A program made the translations under genes and the position numbers. From the NCBI GenBank assembly GCA_903930485.1, contig CAIYYO010000255.1, positions 1-10,077 on the forward strand: a DNA stretch of 10,077 nucleotides, written 5' to 3'. Below, piece after piece: positions 1 to 6,138 of the stretch. This DNA is from Methanobacteriota archaeon (lineage in GTDB: Archaea; Altiarchaeota; Altiarchaeia; IMC4; QMZM01). Each line of letters opens with the position of its first letter. Position 1 is the first letter of the stretch. Under the pieces are notes generated by a model that saw only the letters and a list, made by a program, of their open reading frames with translations, was not told the origin of the DNA and made no database searches.

Positions 1-18
1 TGCGCCTATTGTCTCAGA

Positions 19-114
19 CACCCTAAAGGGTGCTGATGGCACTTCTTCTTTTGTCCCTTGGGGACATGCCCTTCGGGCATTTTTGGGCTGAAGCCATCCC
101 CTCTTCGAGAAGGG
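19..114. other. Row of short GC-rich hairpins, no gene seen in 1-120
   Basis: No coding region is visible in the first 120 bases. The stretch holds consecutive small inverted repeats: CACCCT/AGGGTG (19-32), GTGC/GCAC (30-42), GTCCC/GGGAC (53-65), ATGCCC/GGGCAT (66-80), GGC/GCC with a TGAA loop (86-95), and a CTCTTC/GAAGGG stem with one G-T pair (101-114). The row could be the 3' part of a structured RNA, or termination and processing structures between a gene to the left of the window and tRNA-Asn. I recognise no known RNA family. Confidence 0.4.
66..84 (+). terminator. Possible plus-strand terminator hairpin
   Basis: ATGCCC-TTC-GGGCAT is a perfect 6-bp stem with a 3-base loop, followed directly by TTTTT on the plus strand (80-84). 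If a plus-strand gene ends to the left of the window, this could stop its transcript before it converges on tRNA-Asn. Archaeal termination does not need a hairpin, so this is tentative. Confidence 0.3.
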
Positions 115-120
115 AGGGTG

Positions 121-193
121 CGCCTTGGACAGGACTTGAACCTGTGACCACTCGATTAACAGTCGAGAGCTCTACCAGCTGAGCTACCAAGGC
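121..193 (-). tRNA. tRNA-Asn (anticodon GTT)
   Basis: A complete cloverleaf reads on the minus strand. The acceptor stem is GCCTTGG/CCAAGGC, the D stem GCTC/GAGC and the anticodon stem CTCGA/TCGAG. The 7-base loop CTGTTAA contains anticodon GTT (plus-strand 158-160). The T stem is ACAGG/CCTGT with loop TTCAAGT. The discriminator base is G (position 121), as expected for Asn. CCA is not encoded and there is no intron. The gene is 73 nt. It lies downstream of eL15 on the same strand, with about 50 bases between it and the oligo-T terminator of eL15. Confidence 0.97.
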
Positions 194-224
194 AATTGAA
201 CTGATAGTAATTACTTCTGCTCTA

Positions 225-236
225 AGTAAAATAAAT
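225..236 (-). promoter_or_regulatory. Possible TATA element for tRNA-Asn
   Basis: On the minus strand this reads ATTTATTTTACT, an AT-rich TATA-like element centred about 38 bases upstream of the mature tRNA 5' end. That allows a short pre-tRNA leader. The surroundings are also AT-rich, so the exact element is uncertain. Confidence 0.3.
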
Positions 237-243
237 AAAGAAT

Positions 244-276
244 AAAAAAAATATAGAAGGCTTTTTATTTAGCCTT
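244..276 (-). terminator. Terminator of the eL15 gene
   Basis: On the minus strand an inverted repeat AAGGCT/AGCCTT brackets the eL15 stop codon and is followed by a run of eight T (plus-strand A8 at 244-251), about 14 bases past the stop. An oligo-T tract just after a stop codon is the usual archaeal termination signal. The hairpin may add to it. Confidence 0.6.
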
Positions 277-870
277 GTTTTCGTTGGCTGCGAGGCTTGG
301 CCTGATCTTTTCCGCTCCTTTGCCTTTGTTTCTTAGGCCTCTGCCTTTCTTTCCTGCGGGTGTCAGTCCTCTGTATGCTCTTCTGGCGTGTTGTTTCTCG
401 CAGATCCAGTTTATGTCTTTGTCGCTTCGTATTACCGGGTGGCTTGGGTCGACCAGGATGACTTCGTAATATCTGTATTGGCCGTCTTCCCATATCCAGT
501 ATGAGCCGAGTATCTCCATGTTCGGGAACCTCTTCATGGTCCTTTCCTCGCCTATCCTCTGTATGGATATCCTCGGCGTTATCTTGTTGACTCCGGCTCT
601 TTTCGGCTTCCTTCCTCTTACGGGCCGGGATTTTCTCAGGCCTCCTTTACGTACCCTGACCCGTGCGGCTATGAATCCCTGCTTTGCCTTGTAGCCGTAT
701 TTCCTTGCCTGGTCTATCCTTGTCGGATGTTCCAGCCTCTCCACTGTCGGGGAGACTCTCCAGGCCTTCTTTCTTTCGGCCATGAGCTCTTTCAGGTCGC
801 TATATCTCGGGTCTTTCAGGTTCTGCTTTAATCCTTTATAGGCATCCTTGACGTATTTATAGTATCCCAT
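265..870 (-). CDS. rpl15e: Large-subunit ribosomal protein eL15 (L15e)
   Basis: This is eL15, a basic protein of the archaeal and eukaryotic large ribosomal subunit that binds 23S rRNA. It is recognised by its N-terminus (MGYYKYVKDAYK), the central Arg/Lys-rich rRNA-binding stretch (RVRVRKGGLRKSRPVRGRKP) and the conserved C-terminal region with NINWICEKQH-like and YRGLTPAGKKGRGL segments. The frame opens six codons earlier, at 888. I prefer the ATG at 868-870 because GGTGA lies five bases upstream and family members start at this point. That gives 201 residues, usual for the family. The gene ends at an oligo-T terminator, and tRNA-Asn follows. Its leader carries two GC-rich hairpins (900-938). 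Confidence 0.95.
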   Translation of the reverse strand: MGYYKYVKDAYKGLKQNLKDPRYSDLKELMAERKKAWRVSPTVERLEHPTRIDQARKYGYKAKQGFIAARVRVRKGGLRKSRPVRGRKPKRAGVNKITPRISIQRIGEERTMKRFPNMEILGSYWIWEDGQYRYYEVILVDPSHPVIRSDKDINWICEKQHARRAYRGLTPAGKKGRGLRNKGKGAEKIRPSLAANENKAK

Positions 871-875
871 AGAAA

Positions 876-882
876 TCACCTT
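876..882 (-). promoter_or_regulatory. Ribosome binding site of eL15 that decides its start
   Basis: The minus strand reads AAGGTGA, then TTTCT, then ATG. GGTGA is complementary to the archaeal 16S rRNA 3' end. It lies inside the longer reading frame that starts at 888, which argues for the inner ATG at 868-870. Confidence 0.65.
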
Positions 883-899
883 CCCCATTTATGGATTCA

Positions 900-1020
900 G
901 TCCCTCAGAGGGACCACATCTCCTCCCGGTTTGCCGGGGTGCGGGGATAGTCTTTATTATAGTTTATTCTAATATTCTATTAACTTATATTTTAGGTTTA
1001 AAAATAATAATATTGTTCAA
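900..1020. promoter_or_regulatory. Divergent promoter region between eL15 and arvA, with two hairpins
   Basis: The eL15 side holds two perfect inverted repeats, GTCCCT-CAG-AGGGAC (900-914) and CCCGG-TTTG-CCGGG (925-938). They would lie in the eL15 leader if transcription starts near the TATA-like CTATAATAAAG (minus strand, 953-963) or further upstream. The arvA side is very AT-rich. TTTAAAAATA (997-1006) is a reasonable TATA box for arvA, about 40 bases before its start codon. No transcription start can be fixed from sequence alone. Confidence 0.4.
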
Positions 1021-1030
1021 ACAGTGATCA

Positions 1031-1036
1031 GGTGAT
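1031..1036 (+). promoter_or_regulatory. Ribosome binding site of arvA (GTG start)
   Basis: GGTGAT sits just upstream of the GTG at 1042-1044, with a spacer of about six bases after GGTGA. It resembles the eL15 site on the other side of the divergent region and supports GTG as the real start. Confidence 0.6.
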
Positions 1037-1041
1037 TTGCG

Positions 1042-1665
1042 GTGCCATTCAGAAAATTTTTAGGCTGGTTTAAAGGGTTCTTCGGAAAGAAAAAGATCAT
1101 AAGGCTTGGACTGTACGGGCCGCCTAATGCGGGTAAGACGACTCTTGCGAACAAGATATCCATGGACTGGACCGGGGAGCCGGTCGGCAAAGTGTCTGAA
1201 GTGCCTCACGAGACGCGCGAGGTGCAGAAGAAGGAGAAGGTGACTGTAAAGGTCGGGGGGAAGACGATAGTGATGAATCTCCTGGATATGCCCGGTATAT
1301 CTACCAAAATAGATTTCGAGGAGTTCCTGCAGTACGGCTTCTCTGCCGAGGATGCGAAGCAGCGCGCCAAGGAGGCGACCAAAGGGGTTATCGAGGCCAT
1401 AAAGTGGCTTGAGAACGTCGATACCGCGCTTGTGATAATGGATTCTACGAGGGATCCCTACACCCAGGTCAATATTACGATAATCGGCAATCTCGAGGCC
1501 AGGAATATCCCGATAATCATTGTCGCGAACAAGATAGACCTTCCGGAATCCAATACGAAGTGGATCGAGGAGGCGTTCCCTCAGCATCCGGTCATCAATG
1601 TTTCCGGTCTTACGGGGTCGAACGTGAATGACCTTTATAGCGCGATAGCCAAGTACTCTAAATAA
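1042..1665 (+). CDS. arvA: Era-like small GTPase, ArvA/OapA family
   Basis: A 207-residue GTPase of the Era-like TRAFAC class. All G motifs are visible: G1 GPPNAGKT (26-33), G2 Thr58 in PHETR, G3 DMPG (82-85), G4 NKID (163-166), G5 SGLTG (188-192). The spacing, the DWTGEPVG segment after G1 and the DSTRDPYTQVN segment match the archaeal family named OapA (origin-associated in haloarchaea). More recently it was named ArvA, a GTPase needed for extracellular vesicle formation in Euryarchaeota. The N-terminus (residues 1-18) is basic and aromatic, with alternating Phe/Trp and Lys/Arg, and could lie on a membrane surface. That last point is my inference. It starts at GTG with GGTGA upstream. The arvB and arvC homologues follow closely on the same strand, which supports the assignment. 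Confidence 0.9.
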   Translation: MPFRKFLGWFKGFFGKKKIIRLGLYGPPNAGKTTLANKISMDWTGEPVGKVSEVPHETREVQKKEKVTVKVGGKTIVMNLLDMPGISTKIDFEEFLQYGFSAEDAKQRAKEATKGVIEAIKWLENVDTALVIMDSTRDPYTQVNITIIGNLEARNIPIIIVANKIDLPESNTKWIEEAFPQHPVINVSGLTGSNVNDLYSAIAKYSK

Positions 1666-1670
1666 TCCCG

Positions 1671-2060
1671 TTGACAAAAATGAAAAATCCTTTAATGAAT
1701 AACATAGAGCTGGAATTCATCTCATCCGACATACTTGACGACAAAAAGGGAGAGGACAAAATGAAATACATCCTCGACCGAATTCGTGAAAACAAGATCC
1801 TTGTCATGGAAGAGAGTTTGTCAAGTACCGAGGAAGCCAAGCTAATCGAGGAGACGATGAGGAGCATTTCCGAGAAGTTCTCGGGCATAGAGGTTTCGAC
1901 GCTTCGGGAGAAGAGCGACTCAGGTATCAGGGAGAAATTGATCAAGCTCCTTGGCGGACGGACTGGGGGTTTGACGGTCATAGGGCCTTCGAAGCTGATA
2001 AAGCAGATCAAGAAGGAGCCTAAGCGTATCTCGGTCTGGGCCGAGAGGAAAATGGAATAA
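1671..2060 (+). CDS. arvB: ArvB/OapB family protein (DUF2073)
   Basis: A 129-residue protein of the DUF2073 family, recognised from IELEFISSDIL near the N-terminus, ILDRIRENKILVMEESLS, the FSGIEV segment and LTVIGPSKLI near the C-terminus. It is the usual second gene of the archaeal oapABC/arvABC cluster. Its biochemical role is not established. It has no signal peptide or membrane segment and is probably cytoplasmic. The start is uncertain. The longest frame begins with TTG at 1671, five bases after the arvA stop; ATGs at 1680 and 1695 are alternatives, and the one at 1695 gives the family-like start MNNIELEF. No clear ribosome binding site is visible, so translation may be coupled to arvA. 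The stop lies 11 bases before arvC. Confidence 0.85.
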   Translation: MTKMKNPLMNNIELEFISSDILDDKKGEDKMKYILDRIRENKILVMEESLSSTEEAKLIEETMRSISEKFSGIEVSTLREKSDSGIREKLIKLLGGRTGGLTVIGPSKLIKQIKKEPKRISVWAERKME

Positions 2061-2071
2061 TCGGTTGCAAG

Positions 2072-2458
2072 ATGCCACATAAATGCGCCCGGTGCGAGCG
2101 GATCTATGACAGCAATTCAAGGGAGCTGCTTGAGGGCTGTTCCTGCGGTTCGCGTCTGTTTCTTTTCCTGCGCGACAAGCCCGGACGCAGCCAGGAGCAG
2201 ACAGTCAAAGAGCTTCGGATCAAGAAAGTCAAGGAGTCGGACATACAGTGGCTGGACAAGGAATTCGGCGACAGGCTTGCAGGCGGCAAGGGCACCATAC
2301 GGCTGGACATAGAGAATATGATCCGCGTCGACGAAGGCAAGTTCACGCTCGACATCGGTTCTCTGATGAGCGGCAGTCCGATCGTCGTACGGGCTGAGGA
2401 AGGGGTCTATTATATAGACATCCCGTATGCGATGAAGCCGAAGAAGAAGAGGAGATAA
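2072..2458 (+). CDS. arvC: ArvC/OapC family zinc-ribbon protein
   Basis: A 128-residue protein with an N-terminal zinc ribbon: Cys5-x2-Cys8 and Cys23-x-Cys25, so CxxC...CxC. A charged segment and a C-terminal beta-rich region (IRLDIENMIRVDEGKFTLDI, then a stretch ending YYIDIPYAMKP) follow. The C-terminus is strongly basic (PKKKRR). This layout and the position after arvA and arvB match the archaeal OapC/ArvC family. It is the last gene of the operon: its stop codon runs into three T-tracts. The molecular function is unknown. The family association with vesicle formation comes from the cluster as a whole. Confidence 0.88.
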   Translation: MPHKCARCERIYDSNSRELLEGCSCGSRLFLFLRDKPGRSQEQTVKELRIKKVKESDIQWLDKEFGDRLAGGKGTIRLDIENMIRVDEGKFTLDIGSLMSGSPIVVRAEEGVYYIDIPYAMKPKKKRR

Positions 2459-2461
2459 TTG

Positions 2462-2492
2462 TTTTTTTTAGCTTTTTTTATCAAGATTTTTT
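2462..2492 (+). terminator. Oligo-T terminator of the arvABC operon
   Basis: Three T-tracts follow the arvC stop codon: T8 (2462-2469), T7 (2473-2479) and T6 (2487-2492). There is no hairpin. This is the normal form of an archaeal terminator. It separates arvABC from the next two-gene unit. Confidence 0.7.
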
Positions 2493-2500
2493 CATTCTGT

Positions 2501-2511
2501 TATATTTATAT
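2501..2511 (+). promoter_or_regulatory. TATA box of the nucleotidyltransferase-HEPN unit
   Basis: TATATTTATAT lies about 30 bases upstream of the ATG at 2537. That places the transcription start at or just before the start codon and suggests a leaderless mRNA. No GGTGA or GGAGG is present before the ATG, in agreement. Confidence 0.5.
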
Positions 2512-2536
2512 TACAAATGTTATAATATTATTACAT

Positions 2537-3073
2537 ATGTGGAAAAATTATAACAAATACAAAGTCCTGAAAGTGTTCTTCGACGATCCCGTCCCGAAAG
2601 GCGGTTTCCAGCTAAGGGAGATCGGAAGGCTCGCAAAGCTTGCCCCCAAGTCTGTCGGGATATACCTGGAGGAACTGATCAAAGAAGGTCTTGTTGTAAA
2701 AGAGATCCGCAGGCTTCATAAGTATCCGGTTTATTACGCGAACAGGGACGACTCATCCTTTAAATTGTATAAAAAATTGGACCTGGTCGCCTCACTTTAC
2801 GAGACGGGCCTTGTGGATCATCTTTATGATAAACGTGTTCCCGGATGCATTGTTCTTTTTGGCTCGGCATCGAAAGGGGAAGACCTGAAAGGAAGCGATA
2901 TTGACATATTCATCGAAGCATCGGAAAAAATTATCGATCTTTCTAAGTTTGAAAAAAAACTGGGCAGGAGGATTAACCCGATATTTAGCGGAAACTTCCA
3001 AGAATTAAGCCAAGAGCTAAAAAATAACATAGTGAATGGTGTTATCCTGAAAGGATACCTTAAAGCATACTGA
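2537..3073 (+). CDS. Winged-helix / MNT-type nucleotidyltransferase domain protein
   Basis: A 178-residue protein. Residues about 7-68 form a winged helix-turn-helix (QLREIGRLAKLAPKSVGIYL as the helix-turn-helix, then a wing with KYPVYYANR). Residues about 100-175 are a minimal nucleotidyltransferase domain with the signature FGSASKGEDLKGSDIDIFIE (Gly109-Ser110, Asp121, Asp123). The third acidic residue common in active MNT enzymes is not evident: the corresponding strand reads RINPIF. The frame opens at 2459, but those first 26 codons overlap the terminator and TATA region, so I start at the ATG at 2537. The HEPN gene begins one base after the stop, which is the usual MNT/HEPN pairing. In characterised MNT-HEPN pairs the nucleotidyltransferase modifies and silences the HEPN toxin. 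The DNA-binding domain suggests it may also act as a regulator, possibly of its own promoter (inference). Confidence 0.82.
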   Translation: MWKNYNKYKVLKVFFDDPVPKGGFQLREIGRLAKLAPKSVGIYLEELIKEGLVVKEIRRLHKYPVYYANRDDSSFKLYKKLDLVASLYETGLVDHLYDKRVPGCIVLFGSASKGEDLKGSDIDIFIEASEKIIDLSKFEKKLGRRINPIFSGNFQELSQELKNNIVNGVILKGYLKAY

Positions 3074-3074
3074 G

Positions 3075-3491
3075 ATGGAAGAAGACCAGCTTATCAAAAC
3101 CTCTCCCGACAAGGAAAAGGCAAAGTCTATCCTGAAGATGGCGGAGACAACGCTTGAAATGATCCGGACGATAGATCTTGAGAGATTCCCTTCCAATGCC
3201 GCCAAAGAGTACTATGACGTGATGCGGGAGCTTATCTCTGTCGTTCTGCTTTTGGATGGGTATAAGACGTATGGAGAAGGCGCTCACAAGAAGACGATAG
3301 AATATCTGTCAAAGCATTACAAAGAATTCACGGAGCAGGAAATATCGACAATAGAAGAACTTAGGACCCTTCGGAATAGGATAGCATATGACGGTTTCTT
3401 TCTGCATAAAGAGTATCTAACAAGAAAAGAACCAGTACTGGAGTCGGTGATAAAGAAACTGAGAGATCTGATAAAGAAGAAAATATCCTAG
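3075..3491 (+). CDS. HEPN domain protein, partner of the MNT nucleotidyltransferase
   Basis: A 138-residue all-helical protein of HEPN type. The central segment AAKEYYDVMRELISVVLLLD, the GYKTYGEGAHKKTIEYL segment and the C-terminal LRNRIAYDGFF are typical of archaeal HEPN proteins encoded beside nucleotidyltransferases. Active HEPN ribonucleases carry R-x4-6-H. Here the motif runs Arg100-Asn-Arg-Ile-Ala-Tyr105, so the His position holds Tyr and no nearby His fits. RNase activity is therefore doubtful. It may be a non-toxic or regulatory member, or Tyr105 may be a target for nucleotidylation (speculative). It starts one base after the stop of the nucleotidyltransferase gene and is almost certainly co-transcribed with it. 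A 52-base gap follows before purB. Confidence 0.8.
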   Translation: MEEDQLIKTSPDKEKAKSILKMAETTLEMIRTIDLERFPSNAAKEYYDVMRELISVVLLLDGYKTYGEGAHKKTIEYLSKHYKEFTEQEISTIEELRTLRNRIAYDGFFLHKEYLTRKEPVLESVIKKLRDLIKKKIS

Positions 3492-3543
3492 GATAGCTTC
3501 ATTTCTTATTCTACGAAATCAAAGAGATTATTAGAGATTTAAA

Positions 3544-4878
3544 ATGTCAGTCCACCCCATAGAAGACAGATACGGGCGCCCTGTTGTAAGGCGCATCTTT
3601 GAGGAAGAATTCAAGCTCCAGAAGGTCCTAGACGTCGAGGCGGCTCTTGCGAGGGCGCACGCAGCGGTCGGGAACATCCCGAAGAAGGCTGCCGACGTCA
3701 TTTCCGAGAAGGCGAATACCCGTTACATAAAGGTCGCGCGAGTCAAAGACATAGAATCCGAGATACACCACGACGTCATGGCCGTCGTAAAGGCGCTCTC
3801 CGAGCAGTGCGGCGACGCGGGCAAATACGTGCACCTCGGCGCTACAAGTAACGACATAACAGACACGGCGCTTGCGCTCCAGTTCCGCGAATACATCAGA
3901 TTCCTGGAGGAAGACCTTACGCACATGAAGAAAGTCCTACTGAAGCAGGCCGCAGAGCACAAGCACATGGTCTGTATAGGCAGGACCCACGCGCAGCACT
4001 CGATCCCTACGACCTACGGCCTCAAATACGCGATCTATGCATGCGAGATACAGAGGCATATCGACCGTATTCGTGAATGCAAAGAAAGGATACTCGTCGG
4101 GCAGATGACGGGCGCGGTAGGGACGCAGGCAGCATTTAGGGAAAAGGGCATCAAAATACAGGAACTGGTGATGAAAGACCTGAAGATCGGCTCCGTCCTC
4201 GTTTCCAATCAGGTGATCCAGCGAGACCGTCACGCGGAATTCCTGCTCGACCTGGCGCTGATAGCCGAGACTTTGAACAAGATCGCGACCGAGATACGCA
4301 ACCTCCAGAGGACCGAGATCGGCGAGGTATCCGAAGGCTTCAAGGAAAAACAGGTGGGCTCCTCCACGATGCCGCACAAGAGGAATCCCATCTACGCGGA
4401 AAGGGTCTGCGGACTGTCACGGGTGATCAAGGCGAATGCGATCGTCTCGCTGGATAATATATCCTTGTGGCATGAGCGGGACCTGACGAACTCGAGCCCT
4501 GAGAGGATAATAATCCCTGAGGCATGCATATTGACAGACTACATCCTCAATGTCAGCATAGACCTCATAAACAACCTTGTCTACGACTACAAGGCTATTG
4601 AACGGAACCTGAACATGTCCGGCGGACTCGTCATGGCGGAATCGCTGATGATCACCCTGGTCGAGAAAGGCATGGGCCGGCAGGAGGCGCACGAACTGCT
4701 GAGAACGATCGCCATGGAGTCGCACGACAAGGAAAAGCCTTTCAGGGACCTTCTCTTGAAGAACAAGGAGATCGGGAAATACCTGAAGGAAAAAGAGATT
4801 GATGCGGCGCTGCTGCCGAAGAATTACATAGGGACTGCGGTGGAACAGGTTGAGAAGGTGCTGAAGGAGATCGGTTGA
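3544..4878 (+). CDS. purB: Adenylosuccinate lyase
   Basis: A 444-residue enzyme of the fumarase/aspartase superfamily. It catalyses two fumarate-releasing steps of purine synthesis: SAICAR to AICAR and adenylosuccinate to AMP. Visible motifs are HLGATSNDITDT (His97 onward, substrate binding), GRTHAQHSIPTTYG (His149 in THAQ, the general acid/base region) and the superfamily signature GSSTMPHKRNP (272-282), whose serines lie on the catalytic loop. The C-terminal helical domain ends in EKVLKEIG. Length and motifs are normal, so the enzyme should be active. No clear ribosome binding site precedes the ATG. The gene converges on L1 with two bases between stop codons, so there is no room for a separate terminator. 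A second, shortened copy of its 3' end lies at 7570-7695. Confidence 0.97.
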   Translation: MSVHPIEDRYGRPVVRRIFEEEFKLQKVLDVEAALARAHAAVGNIPKKAADVISEKANTRYIKVARVKDIESEIHHDVMAVVKALSEQCGDAGKYVHLGATSNDITDTALALQFREYIRFLEEDLTHMKKVLLKQAAEHKHMVCIGRTHAQHSIPTTYGLKYAIYACEIQRHIDRIRECKERILVGQMTGAVGTQAAFREKGIKIQELVMKDLKIGSVLVSNQVIQRDRHAEFLLDLALIAETLNKIATEIRNLQRTEIGEVSEGFKEKQVGSSTMPHKRNPIYAERVCGLSRVIKANAIVSLDNISLWHERDLTNSSPERIIIPEACILTDYILNVSIDLINNLVYDYKAIERNLNMSGGLVMAESLMITLVEKGMGRQEAHELLRTIAMESHDKEKPFRDLLLKNKEIGKYLKEKEIDAALLPKNYIGTAVEQVEKVLKEIG

Positions 4879-4880
4879 AC

Positions 4881-6104
4881 CTAGACCTCCTGTAAAATAA
4901 CTGTCTTGTCATGGCCTGTTGTCACAACCAAGATCAGTTTTCCGTTATAGCTGTTTAAATGACTTATCTCGCAGGGTTCATATGGGCAGTGTATCTCTTT
5001 TCCGTTGTAGTTGATGACGTTATGGACGGGATAAACGAGCTTTCCGTCAACGAGTATGTAGCTGTATTTCCAACGGCTGTCGCCATAGTTATTTACAACG
5101 ACCTTCCCGTCAAATACGAGTTCGCCCTCATCAAAACCACCTCTGGATGTAATGTAGGCGATCCTCCCTTTTGAGCCTGACAGGTATTGTATCATCGGAT
5201 ATCTATCGCTTTCTACTCCGTCGTATACGACGTATCGCTCTGTTCCGGGCCCGACTACGGCTATGTATGCTAGTTTTCCGTCCGTCTCTATCAGGCTTTC
5301 TATGTGGTCATATCTTGGCGTGATCTCCTTGCCGTCCCATACTACGAAGTCTTTATGATCCTTGCGCGCTATGTAAGCCGGTTTGCCGTTGAGGTCTATG
5401 GGAAAATCGGCTGAATCGTATTCTGTTCCCATCTCCCTGCCGTCATAAACGACAATGTCTGTATTATTCTTGACGGCTGTGTAAGCTAGTTTTCCTCCGA
5501 CGTCTGCTATAGTGATAAAATTTGTGTACTGCTTTCCTGTTTCTTTGCTGTCATAAATAAGGCTCTTCTTAGACCAGGTTCCGTTGTCGTCAATCGTCGC
5601 GTATGCCAGCTTTCCATTGACCTCGGTCGGAATATAATAAAAGTCATGAGACTCTTTGCCTATTTCATTACCGTCATAGACGAGAAAGTAATGGTCTGGA
5701 GCATTCTGGGCGATATACGCGAGTTTTCCATTTACTACTGTTTCAGCCAAAAGCCAGTCATAGGGTACTTCGGTCTCGTAAAATGAGACGCCTTCCGGGC
5801 TTGTAACGATCCTCTTTCCGATGCCGTCTATAGTAGCAGGGACGTACTGGGAGGTAGTCGTAGAGCTTGAGGAAGGCATTTCATTCATCGTCGTAGGCAG
5901 ATCGTATCCTCTGGTATTCGGTGTCGACGGAACGGTTTCCTCGGCCGGCGTGGTATGCTCTTCGACCGGTTCTGATGATGTAGTCGTGACTTCTTCGAGG
6001 GTTGCTACGGTCGTTGCCGCTGGCTGCTGTATTTGATGCACGCAGCCGCAGGATAACAATAAAAAGGCCGTGAATACGTCTACGATGTGTGGATTTTTGT
6101 ACAT
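4881..6104 (-). CDS. Repeat-containing surface lipoprotein L1
   Basis: A 407-residue protein of no family I can name. A hydrophobic N-terminus ends in FLLLSCGC, a lipobox-like site (Cys19 or Cys21 as the lipid anchor), so it is probably exported and membrane-anchored. Residues about 22-90 form a Thr/Ser/Glu/Pro-rich stalk, likely glycosylated. GKRIVTSPEGVSFYET (96-111) is shared with the paralogs. From about 122 to the end there are eight repeats of about 35-42 residues with the core NGKLAY...VYDGKE, probably a beta-propeller (inference). The last full repeat contains IHCPYEPC, a cysteine pair shared with L2. It lacks the ten-cysteine module of L2 and L3. A strong GGAGG eight bases before the ATG, and a gap of only 34 bases to the L2 stop, suggest it is translated from the L2 transcript. 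Confidence 0.8.
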   Translation of the reverse strand: MYKNPHIVDVFTAFLLLSCGCVHQIQQPAATTVATLEEVTTTSSEPVEEHTTPAEETVPSTPNTRGYDLPTTMNEMPSSSSTTTSQYVPATIDGIGKRIVTSPEGVSFYETEVPYDWLLAETVVNGKLAYIAQNAPDHYFLVYDGNEIGKESHDFYYIPTEVNGKLAYATIDDNGTWSKKSLIYDSKETGKQYTNFITIADVGGKLAYTAVKNNTDIVVYDGREMGTEYDSADFPIDLNGKPAYIARKDHKDFVVWDGKEITPRYDHIESLIETDGKLAYIAVVGPGTERYVVYDGVESDRYPMIQYLSGSKGRIAYITSRGGFDEGELVFDGKVVVNNYGDSRWKYSYILVDGKLVYPVHNVINYNGKEIHCPYEPCEISHLNSYNGKLILVVTTGHDKTVILQEV

Positions 6105-6112
6105 TCTTTATG

Positions 6113-6119
6113 CCTCCTC
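6113..6119 (-). promoter_or_regulatory. Strong ribosome binding site of L1
   Basis: The minus strand reads GAGGAGG, then CATAAAGA, then ATG. It is the strongest Shine-Dalgarno match in the window. It contrasts with L2 and L3, which have TATA boxes close to their start codons and no such site. This marks L1 as an internal operon gene. Confidence 0.65.
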
Positions 6120-6138
6120 TATTATGTTGAACTCTCTT

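Noticed and set aside
30..90. C/D box small RNA suggested by TGATG near 34 and CTGA near 88
   Set aside because: The C box match is imperfect (CTGATGGC), and no C' or D' boxes or guide target could be supported.
1060..1677. Long 205-residue open frame antisense to arvA
   Set aside because: It lies wholly opposite a GTPase with all its motifs, resembles no protein family, and is explained by GC-biased third positions of arvA.
2459..2536. 26-residue hydrophobic N-terminal extension of the nucleotidyltransferase, looking like a membrane segment
   Set aside because: It is the translation of the arvC terminator T-tracts and a TATA box. A good ATG at 2537 begins just before the winged-helix domain.
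3628..4725. Several open frames of 80-146 residues antisense to purB
   Set aside because: They are shadows of the conserved purB frame and have no recognisable domains or start signals.
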